The notes under the pieces were generated by a model. It made no database searches. It saw only the letters and a list, made by a program, of their open reading frames with translations, and had not been told where the DNA came from. Both the position numbers and the translations under genes were made by a program. Shown here piece by piece: positions 45,612 to 54,278 of a stretch of 64,000 nt of DNA. How positions within the stretch are numbered: position 1 is the first letter of the stretch; every line of letters begins with the position of its first letter. This DNA is from Kocuria carniphila (GTDB lineage: Bacteria > Actinomycetota > Actinomycetes > Actinomycetales > Micrococcaceae). The DNA lies in contig NZ_NOIT01000014.1 in the NCBI RefSeq assembly GCF_004136555.1, positions 1 to 64,000 on the forward strand. Direction: 5' to 3'.

Positions 45612-46704
45612 GACTGGTGTCCTCCGTGCTCTGCGGGGTGTTCTCCCGTCGCGAGTCGGGATCGATCTGGGCCGTGGCCTTGGCGGCCTGTTCGGCCAGG
45701 TTGGTGGCGTCGCGGCCGGCGCGGCGCAGCTTGCGGTCGGAGACGATCCGCTCGCCCAGGGCCACGGGCGTCCACGCCTGCAGATCCTCTTCCGTGTAAT
45801 CGCTCTTGGACGCACGACGCTTGGGTGCCAGGCGCACGGCACCTTCGGCGAGCTTGCGGGACTGGATCAGGAATCCGGTGTGCGCGACCATGCGGTGGTC
45901 GGGGCGGACCGCCAGTCCCTCCACGTGCCAGCCGCGCACCATGGTCTCGGAGGCTTCGGGTTCGGTGTAGCGGCCGTCCGCGCGCATCGCCTCCGCCACG
46001 CGCGACAGCTGGGTCACGGTCGCGACATAGCAGATGACGACGCCGCCCGGGGCCAGTACGTGGGCCACGGCGTCCAGGCATTCCCACGGGGCCAGCATGT
46101 CGAGCACCACGCGGTCCACGGAACCGGCTTCTTCGACCCGGGTCAGTTCTTCCGCGAGATCGCCCAACGTCAACTGCCACGCCGGGTGCGGGCCGCCGAA
46201 CATGGTCTCGATATTGCCGCGAGCGATGTCCGCGAACTCTTCGCGTCGTTCGAAGGAGTGCACCGTGCCTTCATCACCCACCGCACGCAGCAGCGAGATG
46301 GAGAGTGCACCGGAACCCACGCCGGCCTCGACCACGCGGGCTCCGGGGAAGATGTCGGCCATGGTCACGATCTGACCGGCATCCTTGGGATACACCACGG
46401 CCGCACCGCGGGGCATGGACAGCACGAAGTCCTTGAGCAGCGGGCGCAGTGCCTGGAACTGGATGCCGCCCGAGTTGGTCACCACGGTGCCTTCCGGGGC
46501 GCCGATCAGTTCCTGGTGGGCCAGCACGCCACGGTGGGTGTGGTACTCGCCGCCCTCGGCCAGCGTGATGGTGGTGATGCGGCCGCTGTCATCGGTCAGC
46601 TGCACGCGTTCGCCCACGCGCAAGGGACCCCTCCGGTTGGCGGCACCGCGGACGGGTACTGCGCTCTGGGTGGTTTCGGGGCGTTCGTGCGACTGCTCGG
46701 TCAT
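45604..46704 (-). CDS. trmI: tRNA (adenine-58-N1)-methyltransferase TrmI
   Basis: Makes m1A58 in the T-loop of tRNAs. The 366-residue protein has the N-terminal beta domain (ERVQLTDDSGRITTITLAEGGEYHTH), the SAM-binding VVEAGVGSGALSISLL (near residue 120), and VVLDMLAPWECLDAV, the catalytic-Asp region. The C-terminal 60 residues are a charged tail. This order, trmI-arc-dop-pup, matches other actinobacteria. Its stop codon overlaps the start of arc by eight bases. Confidence 0.93.
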   Translation of the reverse strand: MTEQSHERPETTQSAVPVRGAANRRGPLRVGERVQLTDDSGRITTITLAEGGEYHTHRGVLAHQELIGAPEGTVVTNSGGIQFQALRPLLKDFVLSMPRGAAVVYPKDAGQIVTMADIFPGARVVEAGVGSGALSISLLRAVGDEGTVHSFERREEFADIARGNIETMFGGPHPAWQLTLGDLAEELTRVEEAGSVDRVVLDMLAPWECLDAVAHVLAPGGVVICYVATVTQLSRVAEAMRADGRYTEPEASETMVRGWHVEGLAVRPDHRMVAHTGFLIQSRKLAEGAVRLAPKRRASKSDYTEEDLQAWTPVALGERIVSDRKLRRAGRDATNLAEQAAKATAQIDPDSRRENTPQSTEDTSHE

Positions 46705-46808
46705 GTGCTCGCTTTCACGAAAGGTGCGATGTGGTGTTCATCAGGGGCTGGCGCGCGTGGCGCTCCGGTCACTATCTGTCATTGTCTCACCGTGAACCGT
46801 GAGAGCCC

Positions 46809-47948
46809 TCATCGCCCCATGATGTGGCGGGCAAGATCTTGATGGTGCACCACGCCCACCACGGATCGCTCTGGATCGAGCACGATCACCCACGGGAACC
46901 CGTTGATCTCCAGGTGTCGCAACAGATCGTCACCGCGCTCGTCGGCTGGCGCGGAAGCCTCCGCGGGGGCCCATTCCATGACGTTTCCCACCGGAGTACT
47001 ACCGCGTAGATCAGCCGGAACCGTGGCGGCTCGTTGCGGGCTGAGCACCCCCAGGTGACCCGAGGCCGCGTCGCGCGCCACGACGTCGGGAGTCCACCCG
47101 CTGTAGCCCTGGCTCGTGGCGGCCAAGACGGAGGTGTCCACCATTGACAGCGGCAGGTCCGGTGAGAATTCGAATGCGGGTCGCGCAATCGATGCTGCGC
47201 GCAAGGGGTGGACCCGCCCCAGCACCTTGGCCTGTTTGAGGGCTTGGGAAGCTCCCATGAAGATGAACGCCGCGATCATGAGCATGATGAGCAGGGTGAT
47301 GGGCGAAGTCCAGAGTCGCTGCCACACAATCCACACCACGATCAGGGCGGCCAGGCCGCGGCCGCTCCACGCCGCCACGGCGGTTCCCTTGCTCTCCGAC
47401 CCGGTGAGCCGCCAGATGAGCGCCTCAACTACGCGCCCACCGTCCAGTGGCAGCCCGGGCAGCAGGTTGAAGAGTCCCAGGATCCAGTTGGCGAACACCA
47501 GTAGTTGCAGCAGCGCCCATCCGGGTCCAGCGTTCTGGGCGGGGGCCAGGAGCATGACGGCGGTGCCGATGCCCGCCAGGATGATGTTGGCCATCGGTCC
47601 CACCAAGGACACCAACGCGGTGGATCCCGGTGAGGCACGCACGGCGCCGAACGTGGTGTGGCCACCCATCAGCGTCAGCACGATGCGCCCGACCGGCCAG
47701 CCGGCGGCTCGCCCCACGAGCGCGTGGGCTACCTCGTGGACCAGCACGCTGAAGGCCAGTCCCACGGCGAACCCGAAGGCGATGACCAGATTGATCCAGC
47801 CCAGCTCTGGGTAGATCCGCCACAGGATGGGCCCGTAGAGCACCACGGTCAGGACGGCGATCACGAACCACGAGCGATCCAGGTGAACGTCCACCCCACC
47901 GATGCGGCCCAGACGGAGTCCTCGGCGGGCAGCGGTACCCCCGCTCAT
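46809..47948 (-). CDS. site-2 protease family (M50) metalloprotease with CBS domains
   Basis: A 379-residue polytopic membrane zinc protease. The active-site VLVHEVAHALVGRAAG (HExxH near residue 67) and the second metal region NLLPGLPLDGGR (near 162) are intact. The C-terminal 130 residues form a CBS-type pair ending HHQDLARHIMG. Such S2P/Rip-like enzymes cut membrane-bound proteins; the target is unknown. I start at the ATG at 47948 (MSGGTAARRGLRLGRIGG), where family similarity begins; about 95 upstream in-frame residues are unlike the family. Confidence 0.88.
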   Translation of the reverse strand: MSGGTAARRGLRLGRIGGVDVHLDRSWFVIAVLTVVLYGPILWRIYPELGWINLVIAFGFAVGLAFSVLVHEVAHALVGRAAGWPVGRIVLTLMGGHTTFGAVRASPGSTALVSLVGPMANIILAGIGTAVMLLAPAQNAGPGWALLQLLVFANWILGLFNLLPGLPLDGGRVVEALIWRLTGSESKGTAVAAWSGRGLAALIVVWIVWQRLWTSPITLLIMLMIAAFIFMGASQALKQAKVLGRVHPLRAASIARPAFEFSPDLPLSMVDTSVLAATSQGYSGWTPDVVARDAASGHLGVLSPQRAATVPADLRGSTPVGNVMEWAPAEASAPADERGDDLLRHLEINGFPWVIVLDPERSVVGVVHHQDLARHIMGR

Positions 47949-48084
47949 CCGAACGCCCGCTCGGTCGGGCGGGCATGGTGTGTGGCGCGTTCGAAGTGCA
48001 TGCGCCCATGCTAAGCGGGCAGCCGGTGAGGCCGCTGAATCACCGCTCGTGGTACTGCATCCCCGCTCGCCGTACAGTGGAACG

Positions 48085-48981
48085 GTGAGTACGTTTGACG
48101 AGAAGAATTCGCAACCGCAGGTCGGCCCCTTCGGCGTGGTCCGCGACGGCGACGAAACCGAGAAGGTCACCGTGATGATCGCGGCCTTCGAGGGCTGGAA
48201 CGATGCCGGTGATGCCGCGACCGACGCCCTCAAGTTGATGAGCGAGCACTACGGTGCGCGCGAAGTCTTCGAGGTGTCCCCGGACGATTTCTACGACTAC
48301 CAGTACTCCCGGCCCGTTGTGCGCCGTGGTCTGAGCGGTGAGCCCAAGCTGCAGTGGCCCACCACCAAACTGTTCAAGGCACCGGTTCCCGGGACCAATC
48401 TGGAGTTGGTGTTCCTGCACGGCTGGGAACCGTCCTATAAATGGCGCACCTTCACCGCTGAGCTGATCGAACAGGCGACCACTCTGGACGTGGACTTCGT
48501 GGTCATGATCGGCGCGCTACTCGCCGATGTCCCCCACACGCGTCCCATTCCGGTGACGCTGACTTCGGACACCGAAGAGCTGCGCGATGAACTCAATATC
48601 GAGGCACCCCAGTACGAAGGCCCCACCGGCATCGTGGGCGTTCTCTCGCACATGGCTGCGCGCGCCGGCTTCCCCACGATCAGCATGTGGGCTGCCGTCC
48701 CGCACTACGTCGCACAGTCCCCGTCGCCCAAGGCCGAACTTGCGCTGTTGCGGCAGCTGGAGGAACTGCTGGGCATTTCACTGCCCGTGGAACCGATCGT
48801 GGAGGATTCGGAGGCCTGGGAACGCGGCGTCAATGAACTTTCCGAAGAGGACCCGGAGGTGGCCGCCTACGTGCGCCAGTTGGAAGAGGCCAAGGACACC
48901 GTGGACCTCCCCGAGGCCACCGGTGACGCGATTGCCCGCGAGTTCGAGCGCTATTTACGACGCCGCGACGACCGCGGGTAG
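48085..48981 (+). CDS. PAC2 family protein
   Basis: A 298-residue protein of the PAC2 (proteasome assembly chaperone 2-like) fold: VTVMIAAFEGWNDAGDAATDAL near residue 30, SPDDFYDYQYSRPVV, FLHGWEPSYKW and HYVAQSPSPKAELALLRQLEELL. It begins at the GTG at 48085; the frame is open upstream but lies antisense to the protease gene. PAC2 proteins occur in actinobacteria regardless of 20S proteasome presence and their role is unknown. A strong terminator follows. Confidence 0.9.
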   Translation: MSTFDEKNSQPQVGPFGVVRDGDETEKVTVMIAAFEGWNDAGDAATDALKLMSEHYGAREVFEVSPDDFYDYQYSRPVVRRGLSGEPKLQWPTTKLFKAPVPGTNLELVFLHGWEPSYKWRTFTAELIEQATTLDVDFVVMIGALLADVPHTRPIPVTLTSDTEELRDELNIEAPQYEGPTGIVGVLSHMAARAGFPTISMWAAVPHYVAQSPSPKAELALLRQLEELLGISLPVEPIVEDSEAWERGVNELSEEDPEVAAYVRQLEEAKDTVDLPEATGDAIAREFERYLRRRDDRG

Positions 48982-49020
48982 CAACGGTCACCCGCGCTTC
49001 GGGTCACGTCCCGGACACGA

Positions 49021-49064
49021 CACAACGGCGGCGGTTCCCTGTCCGGGGAACCGCCGCCGTTGTG
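49021..49064. terminator. bidirectional terminator between PAC2 gene and mshC
   Basis: A perfect 19-bp stem (49021-49039 with 49046-49064) around a six-base loop, between convergent genes. One of the strongest hairpins in the window; short T-rich flanks on both sides. Confidence 0.9.
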
Positions 49065-49093
49065 TTGTGTCGACGAACGAGTGGATCGGGGGC

Positions 49094-50401
49094 CTAGAGC
49101 ACGACTCCCAAGCGGGATTCGATGAGATCCACGGCCAGCTGACGATCCTCCGCGGACGCGTTGGCGCCGCGGGCGGCAGCACCGCCCTTGTTCCGAGCGG
49201 CCCAGGCGTCCACGCCAATCAGCGCGGCCGGCGCATTGAGGTCATCGGCGAGGGCGGCGCGGACGGCCTTGAGCAGGTCCTCCGCACCGGCGGTCTCCGG
49301 CTTGGCCGCGGCCTCGCGCCACGAGGCCAGACGGCGCTTGGCGTCCGCGAGCAGGTCATCGGTCCAGAACCAGTCCGTGCGGTAATGATTCGCCAGGATT
49401 GCCAGGCGGATCGCCGCCGGGTCCACGCCTTGTTCGCGCAGTTTGGAGACCAGCACCAGGTTGCCCTTGGACTTGGACATCTTCTCGCCCTCGAGTCCCA
49501 CCATGGACGTGTGCACGAAGTGCTCGGCCATGGGCTTGCCCGACAGCGCGTAGGAGTGGCCTGCACCCATGTCGTGGTGCGGGAAGGCAAGGTCCGAACC
49601 GCCGCCCTGCACCGTGAACGGAGTGGGCAGGTACTTGAGGGAGATCAGGGAACATTCGATGTGCCACCCGGGGCGACCGGCGCCCAGCGAGGCACCGTCC
49701 CATGCGGGTTCACCGGGGCGGTTGACGCGCCACAACAGGGGGTCGAGCACATCGTGCTTACCTTCGCGTTCGGGGTCTCCCCCGCGTTCGGCGAACAGCG
49801 GCAGCATTTCTTCGCGGGTCAGACCGCACACATCACCGACCACCCAGGCATCCGGGTCGGTTTCTTTCAGCTCCGCGGCGGCGTTGACGTCGAAGTACAC
49901 GTCGCCAGCCGGTTGAGCCGCGCCGTCCTCGTCCACGCCCCCGGGTACCCGGTAGGCCAAGCCACGCTCGATGAGTCCCTCCACAGCAGGAACGATCCAT
50001 TCGACGGATTCGGTGGCGCCCACATAATGCGCCGGCGGAATGACGTTCAGGGCGCTCATGTCCGTACGGAACAATTCGGTCTGTTCTTCGGCGAGGTCCC
50101 GCCAGTCGACACCCGTGGCCTCGGCACGTTCCAGCAGGGGGTCATCCACGTCGGTGACGTTCTGGACGTACGTGACGTGCTGAGCGGCGTCGTCCCAGGC
50201 GCGGTGCAGCAGGTCGAAGGACACGTAAGTGGCGGCGTGGCCCATGTGGGTCGCGTCGTAGGGCGTGATGCCGCAGACGTACAGTCCCACTTCGGATCCA
50301 GCGGGCAGCTGGACCATCCGTTGCTGCCGAGAGTCGTAGACCGAGGGTGTGGGGGCTGTTCCGGGCAATTCGGGAACGGGACGGGCAGACCAGGACTTCA
50401 T
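49094..50401 (-). CDS. mshC: L-cysteine:1D-myo-inositol 2-amino-2-deoxy-glucopyranoside ligase MshC
   Basis: MshC joins cysteine to GlcN-inositol in mycothiol synthesis, the actinobacterial substitute for glutathione. The 435-residue protein is a cysteinyl-tRNA-synthetase relative: [22 protein letters not shown] holds the zinc Cys and HxGH-type motif (near residue 43), [10 protein letters not shown] has further zinc ligands, and KMSKSKGN is the KMSKS loop (near 285). It lacks the anticodon-binding C-terminus of CysS. The ATG at 50401 follows AAGGTGAG, preferred over an ATG ten codons upstream. Confidence 0.94.
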   Translation of the reverse strand: MKSWSARPVPELPGTAPTPSVYDSRQQRMVQLPAGSEVGLYVCGITPYDATHMGHAATYVSFDLLHRAWDDAAQHVTYVQNVTDVDDPLLERAEATGVDWRDLAEEQTELFRTDMSALNVIPPAHYVGATESVEWIVPAVEGLIERGLAYRVPGGVDEDGAAQPAGDVYFDVNAAAELKETDPDAWVVGDVCGLTREEMLPLFAERGGDPEREGKHDVLDPLLWRVNRPGEPAWDGASLGAGRPGWHIECSLISLKYLPTPFTVQGGGSDLAFPHHDMGAGHSYALSGKPMAEHFVHTSMVGLEGEKMSKSKGNLVLVSKLREQGVDPAAIRLAILANHYRTDWFWTDDLLADAKRRLASWREAAAKPETAGAEDLLKAVRAALADDLNAPAALIGVDAWAARNKGGAAARGANASAEDRQLAVDLIESRLGVVL

Positions 50402-50489
50402 ACTCACCTTTTGTTCACGGACATCGGTCACTCAAGAGTTCAACGGGCGCCTCCGGCGCCCTATTCCCCCGGTGGGGTGGAAGCGGCGA

Positions 50490-51323
50490 TCAGGCGCTGA
50501 TCACACCCGTGCCCAGCAGCACGAAGATTCCGGCGCCGAGCAGGATGCGATACCAGACGAACAGGTTGTAGCTGCGCTCAGAGATGTAGCGCATGAACCA
50601 GCCGATGATCACGTAGGCAATCACAAAGGCGATGCCGGTGGCCACGAGCGTCTGGCCCATGGTGTAGATGCCCTCTGGTTCCTGCCCCGTCATCGCCTTG
50701 TACAGCTTGTACAGACCGGAGGCGAAGACCGCGGGAATGGCCAGCAGGAAGGCGTAACGGGCGGCGGCCGCGCGGGTGTACCCCATGAGCAGACCGGCCG
50801 TGATGGTGCCGCCAGAGCGGGACACCCCGGGGATCAAGGCCAGCGCCTGCGCCAGACCGAAGCCGATGGCGTGCTTGACGGTGAGGTCCTGCAGGACGCG
50901 TTCCTGCTTACCCACGTGATCCGCGATGGCCAGGAACAAACCGAAGATCACGAGCATGGACGCGGTGATCCACAGTGATCGGAACTGGCTGTCGATGTAG
51001 TCCTCGAGCAGGAGACCGAGGATCGCAATCGGAAACGAACCCAGAATGATGAACCAGCCCATACGGGCATCGGGGTCCTTGCGGGAGACCTTGCCGACCA
51101 GTGACAACGACCAGTGCTTGATGATCCGCACGATGTCTCGCCAGAAGAAGATCACCACGGCCGTTTCCGTACCCAGCTGGGTGATCGCCGTGAAGGCGGC
51201 ACCCGGATCCGCACTGTTGGGCAAGAACTCGCCCACGATGCGCAGATGCGCCGATGAGGATACGGGCAAGAATTCAGTCAGGCCCTGGACAATTCCCAGA
51301 ATGATTGCTTCGATCCAGTTCAC
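50490..51323 (-). CDS. uppP: undecaprenyl-diphosphatase UppP (BacA)
   Basis: Recycles undecaprenyl diphosphate to the monophosphate carrier for cell-wall synthesis. The 277-residue membrane protein has the two catalytic motifs: [17 protein letters not shown] (near residue 10) and [16 protein letters not shown] (near 160), and about eight membrane helices. The start is the GTG at 51323 ([10 protein letters not shown]); another GTG six codons upstream is possible. The mshC/uppP neighbourhood is conserved in actinobacteria. Confidence 0.95.
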   Translation of the reverse strand: MNWIEAIILGIVQGLTEFLPVSSSAHLRIVGEFLPNSADPGAAFTAITQLGTETAVVIFFWRDIVRIIKHWSLSLVGKVSRKDPDARMGWFIILGSFPIAILGLLLEDYIDSQFRSLWITASMLVIFGLFLAIADHVGKQERVLQDLTVKHAIGFGLAQALALIPGVSRSGGTITAGLLMGYTRAAAARYAFLLAIPAVFASGLYKLYKAMTGQEPEGIYTMGQTLVATGIAFVIAYVIIGWFMRYISERSYNLFVWYRILLGAGIFVLLGTGVISA

Positions 51324-51367
51324 GCGACAACTGTACGGCACCCGGAGCTGAAAAATGGGTGAGGAAA

Positions 51368-51397
51368 GGGCTCACGTGTTCTACAACACGTGAGCCC
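51368..51397 (-). terminator. intrinsic terminator after acidic protein gene
   Basis: GGGCTCACGTGTT (51368-51380) pairs perfectly with AACACGTGAGCCC (51385-51397); on the minus strand it is followed by TTTCC. It lies about 40 bases beyond the stop codon of the gene at 51438. Confidence 0.75.
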
Positions 51398-51437
51398 TCT
51401 TCCGCCCACAGAGTGGGGTATAACCGCCGGCTATGTC

Positions 51438-51794
51438 CTAGCGGCGAGATGAATTCGACGAACCATTGTCGTCATCATCGTCGTAGTCGTCCTCGTCCAC
51501 GAGATCTTCGTCCATCATCTCGTTGTCTTCGAGGAGGTCCTCGTCGTAATCGTCGTCGTCATCATCATCATCATCGTCCGAGTCGTCCTCGTCCTCAGCG
51601 AACACGGTGAGGGGGGTGACTTCGTCGTAGGCCTCGTAGAGGGCCTCTTCGTAAGCGTCGAAGGCATCGGCAATCGACAGGTACGCCCCGTCCACGGCGG
51701 GGTCGTTGTCCGAACGTCGATTTGCGGCGGCGGCCAAGTGTTCTTCGAACGCGTTGACCAGTGTTTGCAGGGCGGCGCGAGGATCATTGCTCAT
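51438..51794 (-). CDS. small acidic protein with poly-Asp run, unknown function
   Basis: A 118-residue protein. The first 75 residues are an ordered helical part (DPRAALQTLVNAFEEHLAAAA, YLSIADAFDAYEEALYEAYDEVTP). The rest is extremely acidic, with about ten consecutive Asp and many Glu, ending in a short Ser/Arg tail. Similar proteins occur in Micrococcaceae; the function is not known to me. I start at the ATG at 51794; the frame is open upstream but unlike the family. The Asp run is coded by repeated GAC/GAT triplets. Confidence 0.75.
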   Translation of the reverse strand: MSNDPRAALQTLVNAFEEHLAAAANRRSDNDPAVDGAYLSIADAFDAYEEALYEAYDEVTPLTVFAEDEDDSDDDDDDDDDDYDEDLLEDNEMMDEDLVDEDDYDDDDDNGSSNSSRR

Positions 51795-51824
51795 GGGGTA
51801 GACGTTAGTCGTTATCGAGGCAGA

Positions 51825-52079
51825 ATGGGAGCAATGAAAGAACAACGATTGTCCGAGATCACGTCCGCGCGCTCGCACCCCGTGGCCAGCAGGGACGACA
51901 GGTACGAATACCTCACCCTCACGGTGGCCCCGCGGGAACACGTTGCCGATGCGCGGGCACGAGTCCGGGAGCACGCCGAGTACGGCAAGTGGGAACTCAC
52001 GCGTTCGGCTGTACTTTACGGCGGTGCTCGCCGTTACGTGATGCGCCGCCGGATCATTCGCGTCGAACGCACGTTCTGA
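51825..52079 (+). CDS. DUF5703 family protein
   Basis: An 84-residue basic protein with YEYLTLTVAPREHVADARARVREHAEYGKWEL in the middle and a closing RRYVMRRRIIRV, as in actinobacterial DUF5703 proteins. Function unknown. Two starts are possible, 51825 (GAGG four bases ahead) and 51834 (GGGAG close by). It diverges from the acidic protein gene with only 30 bases between start codons. Confidence 0.7.
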   Translation: MGAMKEQRLSEITSARSHPVASRDDRYEYLTLTVAPREHVADARARVREHAEYGKWELTRSAVLYGGARRYVMRRRIIRVERTF

Positions 52080-52139
52080 TCCTGCTCGACGACGCCGCTC
52101 GGTACAGTCCACGCGCAACCTCACCCAAGAGGCACGCGC

Positions 52140-53318
52140 TCAATCGGTCTGAACCGGCCCGAGTAGCGACTTGGCCGTGGCTGCGTGCACGGATTCGTTG
52201 TCCGAAGGGTGATACATCCCGGCGAGCACGTCACGGTAGAGCCGTTCCAGTTCGCTCCCCCGGCGGAACTGCGAACCACCGCTGGAACGCAGCGCCAGAT
52301 CGACGACCTGCCGTGCGGTTTCGGTGGACCGGTGTTTGAGGCCGGAGAACAGGATGAACCAGCGGGCACCGTGCTGAACCTCGTGGTCGGTGCCCACCGA
52401 GTCCATGTCGGAGGTGAGCTGGCGCAGTTGGAGTTCCACACCGTCGCGCAGGATCCCTGCCTCGGCAATGTGCCAGCGAATATCCGGGTCCGTGGCGTAA
52501 CTGGCCCCGCGCGCGTGCGACCTGCGCTTGTTCACGATCTCCACGGCCACCTCGATGGCCCGATCCGCAATCCCCGTGTACACGGAGGCCAGCAGCAGTT
52601 CGAAGCACCCGAAAATTCCCCACACCACCGGATCGGGCGAAGGCCCCACGGGAATTTCGGTGAGCACTCGCCCGGGTGCCAGCACAGCGCCGTCGAGCAC
52701 CGTGGTGCACGATTGCGAGGCGCGCATGCCCAGCGCGTCCCAATCCTGTTTGATCCCAATGCCCTCGGCGCCGCGCTCGAGGATGCCGAACACGAGGGCG
52801 TCAGGGGCGTCGTCGTCGCGATCGGTGCGGCGGGCATGGACGAGGAGCCGCGTCCACGCGGGCGAGAGCGACGTGAAAATTTTGGTGCCGCGCAGGCTCA
52901 ACCCGTCGGCCACCGGATCGGCGGTCGTGGTCGCGTCGAACAGGACGGAATCGTTGCCGGCCTCCGAGATCCCGAACGCGAACACCTCGCCCGCCACGAC
53001 CTGGTCGAAGATCGCGCGGGCACGATCGTCCCCGCGCTGCCACAGCGTGCGGGCGATGCCCACGATCACGTGGTGCATGTTGACGCCCAAGGCCGTCGAC
53101 GGCGCCGCGGCGGCCAAGCGGCGCTGGGCCTGAGCGGCGTCGGCAAGGGAAAAGCCCAAGCCGCCGAATTCTTCGGGAACGAGCAGACGTAAGTAACCAG
53201 CGGCGCGAAGATCCTCGAAATCCTCGGTGAAGAATTCGTTGCGCTCGTCGTAGCCGGCCGCGCGGTCACGGAAGGTTGCGAGCATGTCCTCGGGAAGCAC
53301 GTCCTGGATCGTGGTCAA
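52140..53318 (-). CDS. acyl-CoA dehydrogenase family protein
   Basis: A 392-residue flavoprotein of the acyl-CoA dehydrogenase fold. It has LRLLVPEEFGGLGFSLADAAQAQRRLA near residue 45, FAFGISEAGNDSVLFD (FAD contact), LRGTKIFTSLSPAWTRLLVHARR and a C-terminal helical domain. The usual active-site Glu is not obvious, so it could instead be a monooxygenase-like or sulfur-related member of this fold. It begins with TTG at 53318 after GGAGGAGACC. No beta-oxidation partners are nearby. Confidence 0.82.
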   Translation of the reverse strand: MTTIQDVLPEDMLATFRDRAAGYDERNEFFTEDFEDLRAAGYLRLLVPEEFGGLGFSLADAAQAQRRLAAAAPSTALGVNMHHVIVGIARTLWQRGDDRARAIFDQVVAGEVFAFGISEAGNDSVLFDATTTADPVADGLSLRGTKIFTSLSPAWTRLLVHARRTDRDDDAPDALVFGILERGAEGIGIKQDWDALGMRASQSCTTVLDGAVLAPGRVLTEIPVGPSPDPVVWGIFGCFELLLASVYTGIADRAIEVAVEIVNKRRSHARGASYATDPDIRWHIAEAGILRDGVELQLRQLTSDMDSVGTDHEVQHGARWFILFSGLKHRSTETARQVVDLALRSSGGSQFRRGSELERLYRDVLAGMYHPSDNESVHAATAKSLLGPVQTD

Positions 53319-53354
53319 CTGGTCTCCTCCAAGTCGAAAATTGAGTGGTCGTGG

Positions 53355-54269
53355 TCAGCGCAGTGGATCGGCGGCGTCAAAGCTGCGCGCAATGCGGTGG
53401 GTTGCGAAGAAGGCTTCGTAGGGCCTGTTGCCGTACACGCCGATGCGCGAGAACGAGGCCGGTACGGAGGCGTCCCGGTACCAGCCGTCCGTGACATTGG
53501 GGCGCATGACGTCCAGCGTGGGTTGGTTCTCACCGTTGATCTGCACCTGCTGCCACTGTCCGCCGGTGTTGATCCACATTTCGACCCAACCGCCGTTGCT
53601 CGCGTACGCGTATTTATAGGCCTGAATCACGCCCACCCAGCGTCCGGTGGGCACCCGCACATGATCGCCGAGCAGTTCGGGATCATCGCCCATTCGGAAC
53701 ATGAGACCGCCCTCGGGGTGTCGCACCAACATGAGACCGAGCAGGGACGCACCGTTGGCCGGCGGACCGTAACCGCCGGTGAACAGCGTGATCCACGTGT
53801 CCTGATCGAAATCGCCGTCCAGGACGTAGACCGAGAACCCGTTGAAATACACGTCGTTGTCGTTGCCGTGCGCGGCAGCCTTGATGATCGGCTCGGTTTC
53901 CACCATGGAGCGCGGAAATTCATTGCCCAGCGTCAACCCGGGAACGGACGTGAAACGCGCCACCTGTCGCCCGCCACCCACTGGGTCCGGAACCAAGTGG
54001 TAGCCCAGGCCCTGCCGATTCTCGTCCGGAATCAACTTGGCGTAGCCGCCGAGCCCGCGCCCATTGATGTTGGCGTCGAAGATCCGGTCCGCTGCGAGGC
54101 CCTCGTCCGTGGGTTCCTCCTCGAGCCATTCGGGAATCTGGGTCGCGACTCCCACGGCCGTGGCCGCGGCCACCACGCCGGCGGCCGTGATAATTGCCCG
54201 GCGCCGGGTCAGGCCACCGCGCCGGCCCTCACCCGTTGTCGGGTTGGTGCTTCCGGAATTCTCCCCCAC
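53355..54269 (-). CDS. Tat-exported polysaccharide-lyase-fold protein
   Basis: A 304-residue exported protein. The N-terminus has a twin-arginine-like signal (GLTRRRAIITAAGVVAAATAVGVA, residues about 18-42). The mature part reads as a concanavalin-like jelly roll of the heparin-lyase-like (PF14099-type) group: GLGYHLVPDPVGGGRQVARF, VYFNGFSVYVLDGDF, RWVGVIQAYKYAYASNGGWVEMWIN. Catalytic residues are not certain, so lyase activity is only a possibility. It starts at a GTG after AGGAGC and is transcribed from the M20 peptidase side with a nine-base gap. Confidence 0.65.
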   Translation of the reverse strand: MGENSGSTNPTTGEGRRGGLTRRRAIITAAGVVAAATAVGVATQIPEWLEEEPTDEGLAADRIFDANINGRGLGGYAKLIPDENRQGLGYHLVPDPVGGGRQVARFTSVPGLTLGNEFPRSMVETEPIIKAAAHGNDNDVYFNGFSVYVLDGDFDQDTWITLFTGGYGPPANGASLLGLMLVRHPEGGLMFRMGDDPELLGDHVRVPTGRWVGVIQAYKYAYASNGGWVEMWINTGGQWQQVQINGENQPTLDVMRPNVTDGWYRDASVPASFSRIGVYGNRPYEAFFATHRIARSFDAADPLR

Positions 54270-54278
54270 GAAGTGCTC

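Noticed and set aside
43953-46037. 694-codon plus-strand frame opposite arc and trmI
   Set aside because: Antisense artefact of strong third-position GC bias; arc and trmI on the minus strand are unmistakable.
48085-48981. PAC2 protein as evidence for a proteasome
   Set aside because: Bacterial PAC2-fold proteins occur widely without the 20S core, so the family name is not evidence for prcBA.
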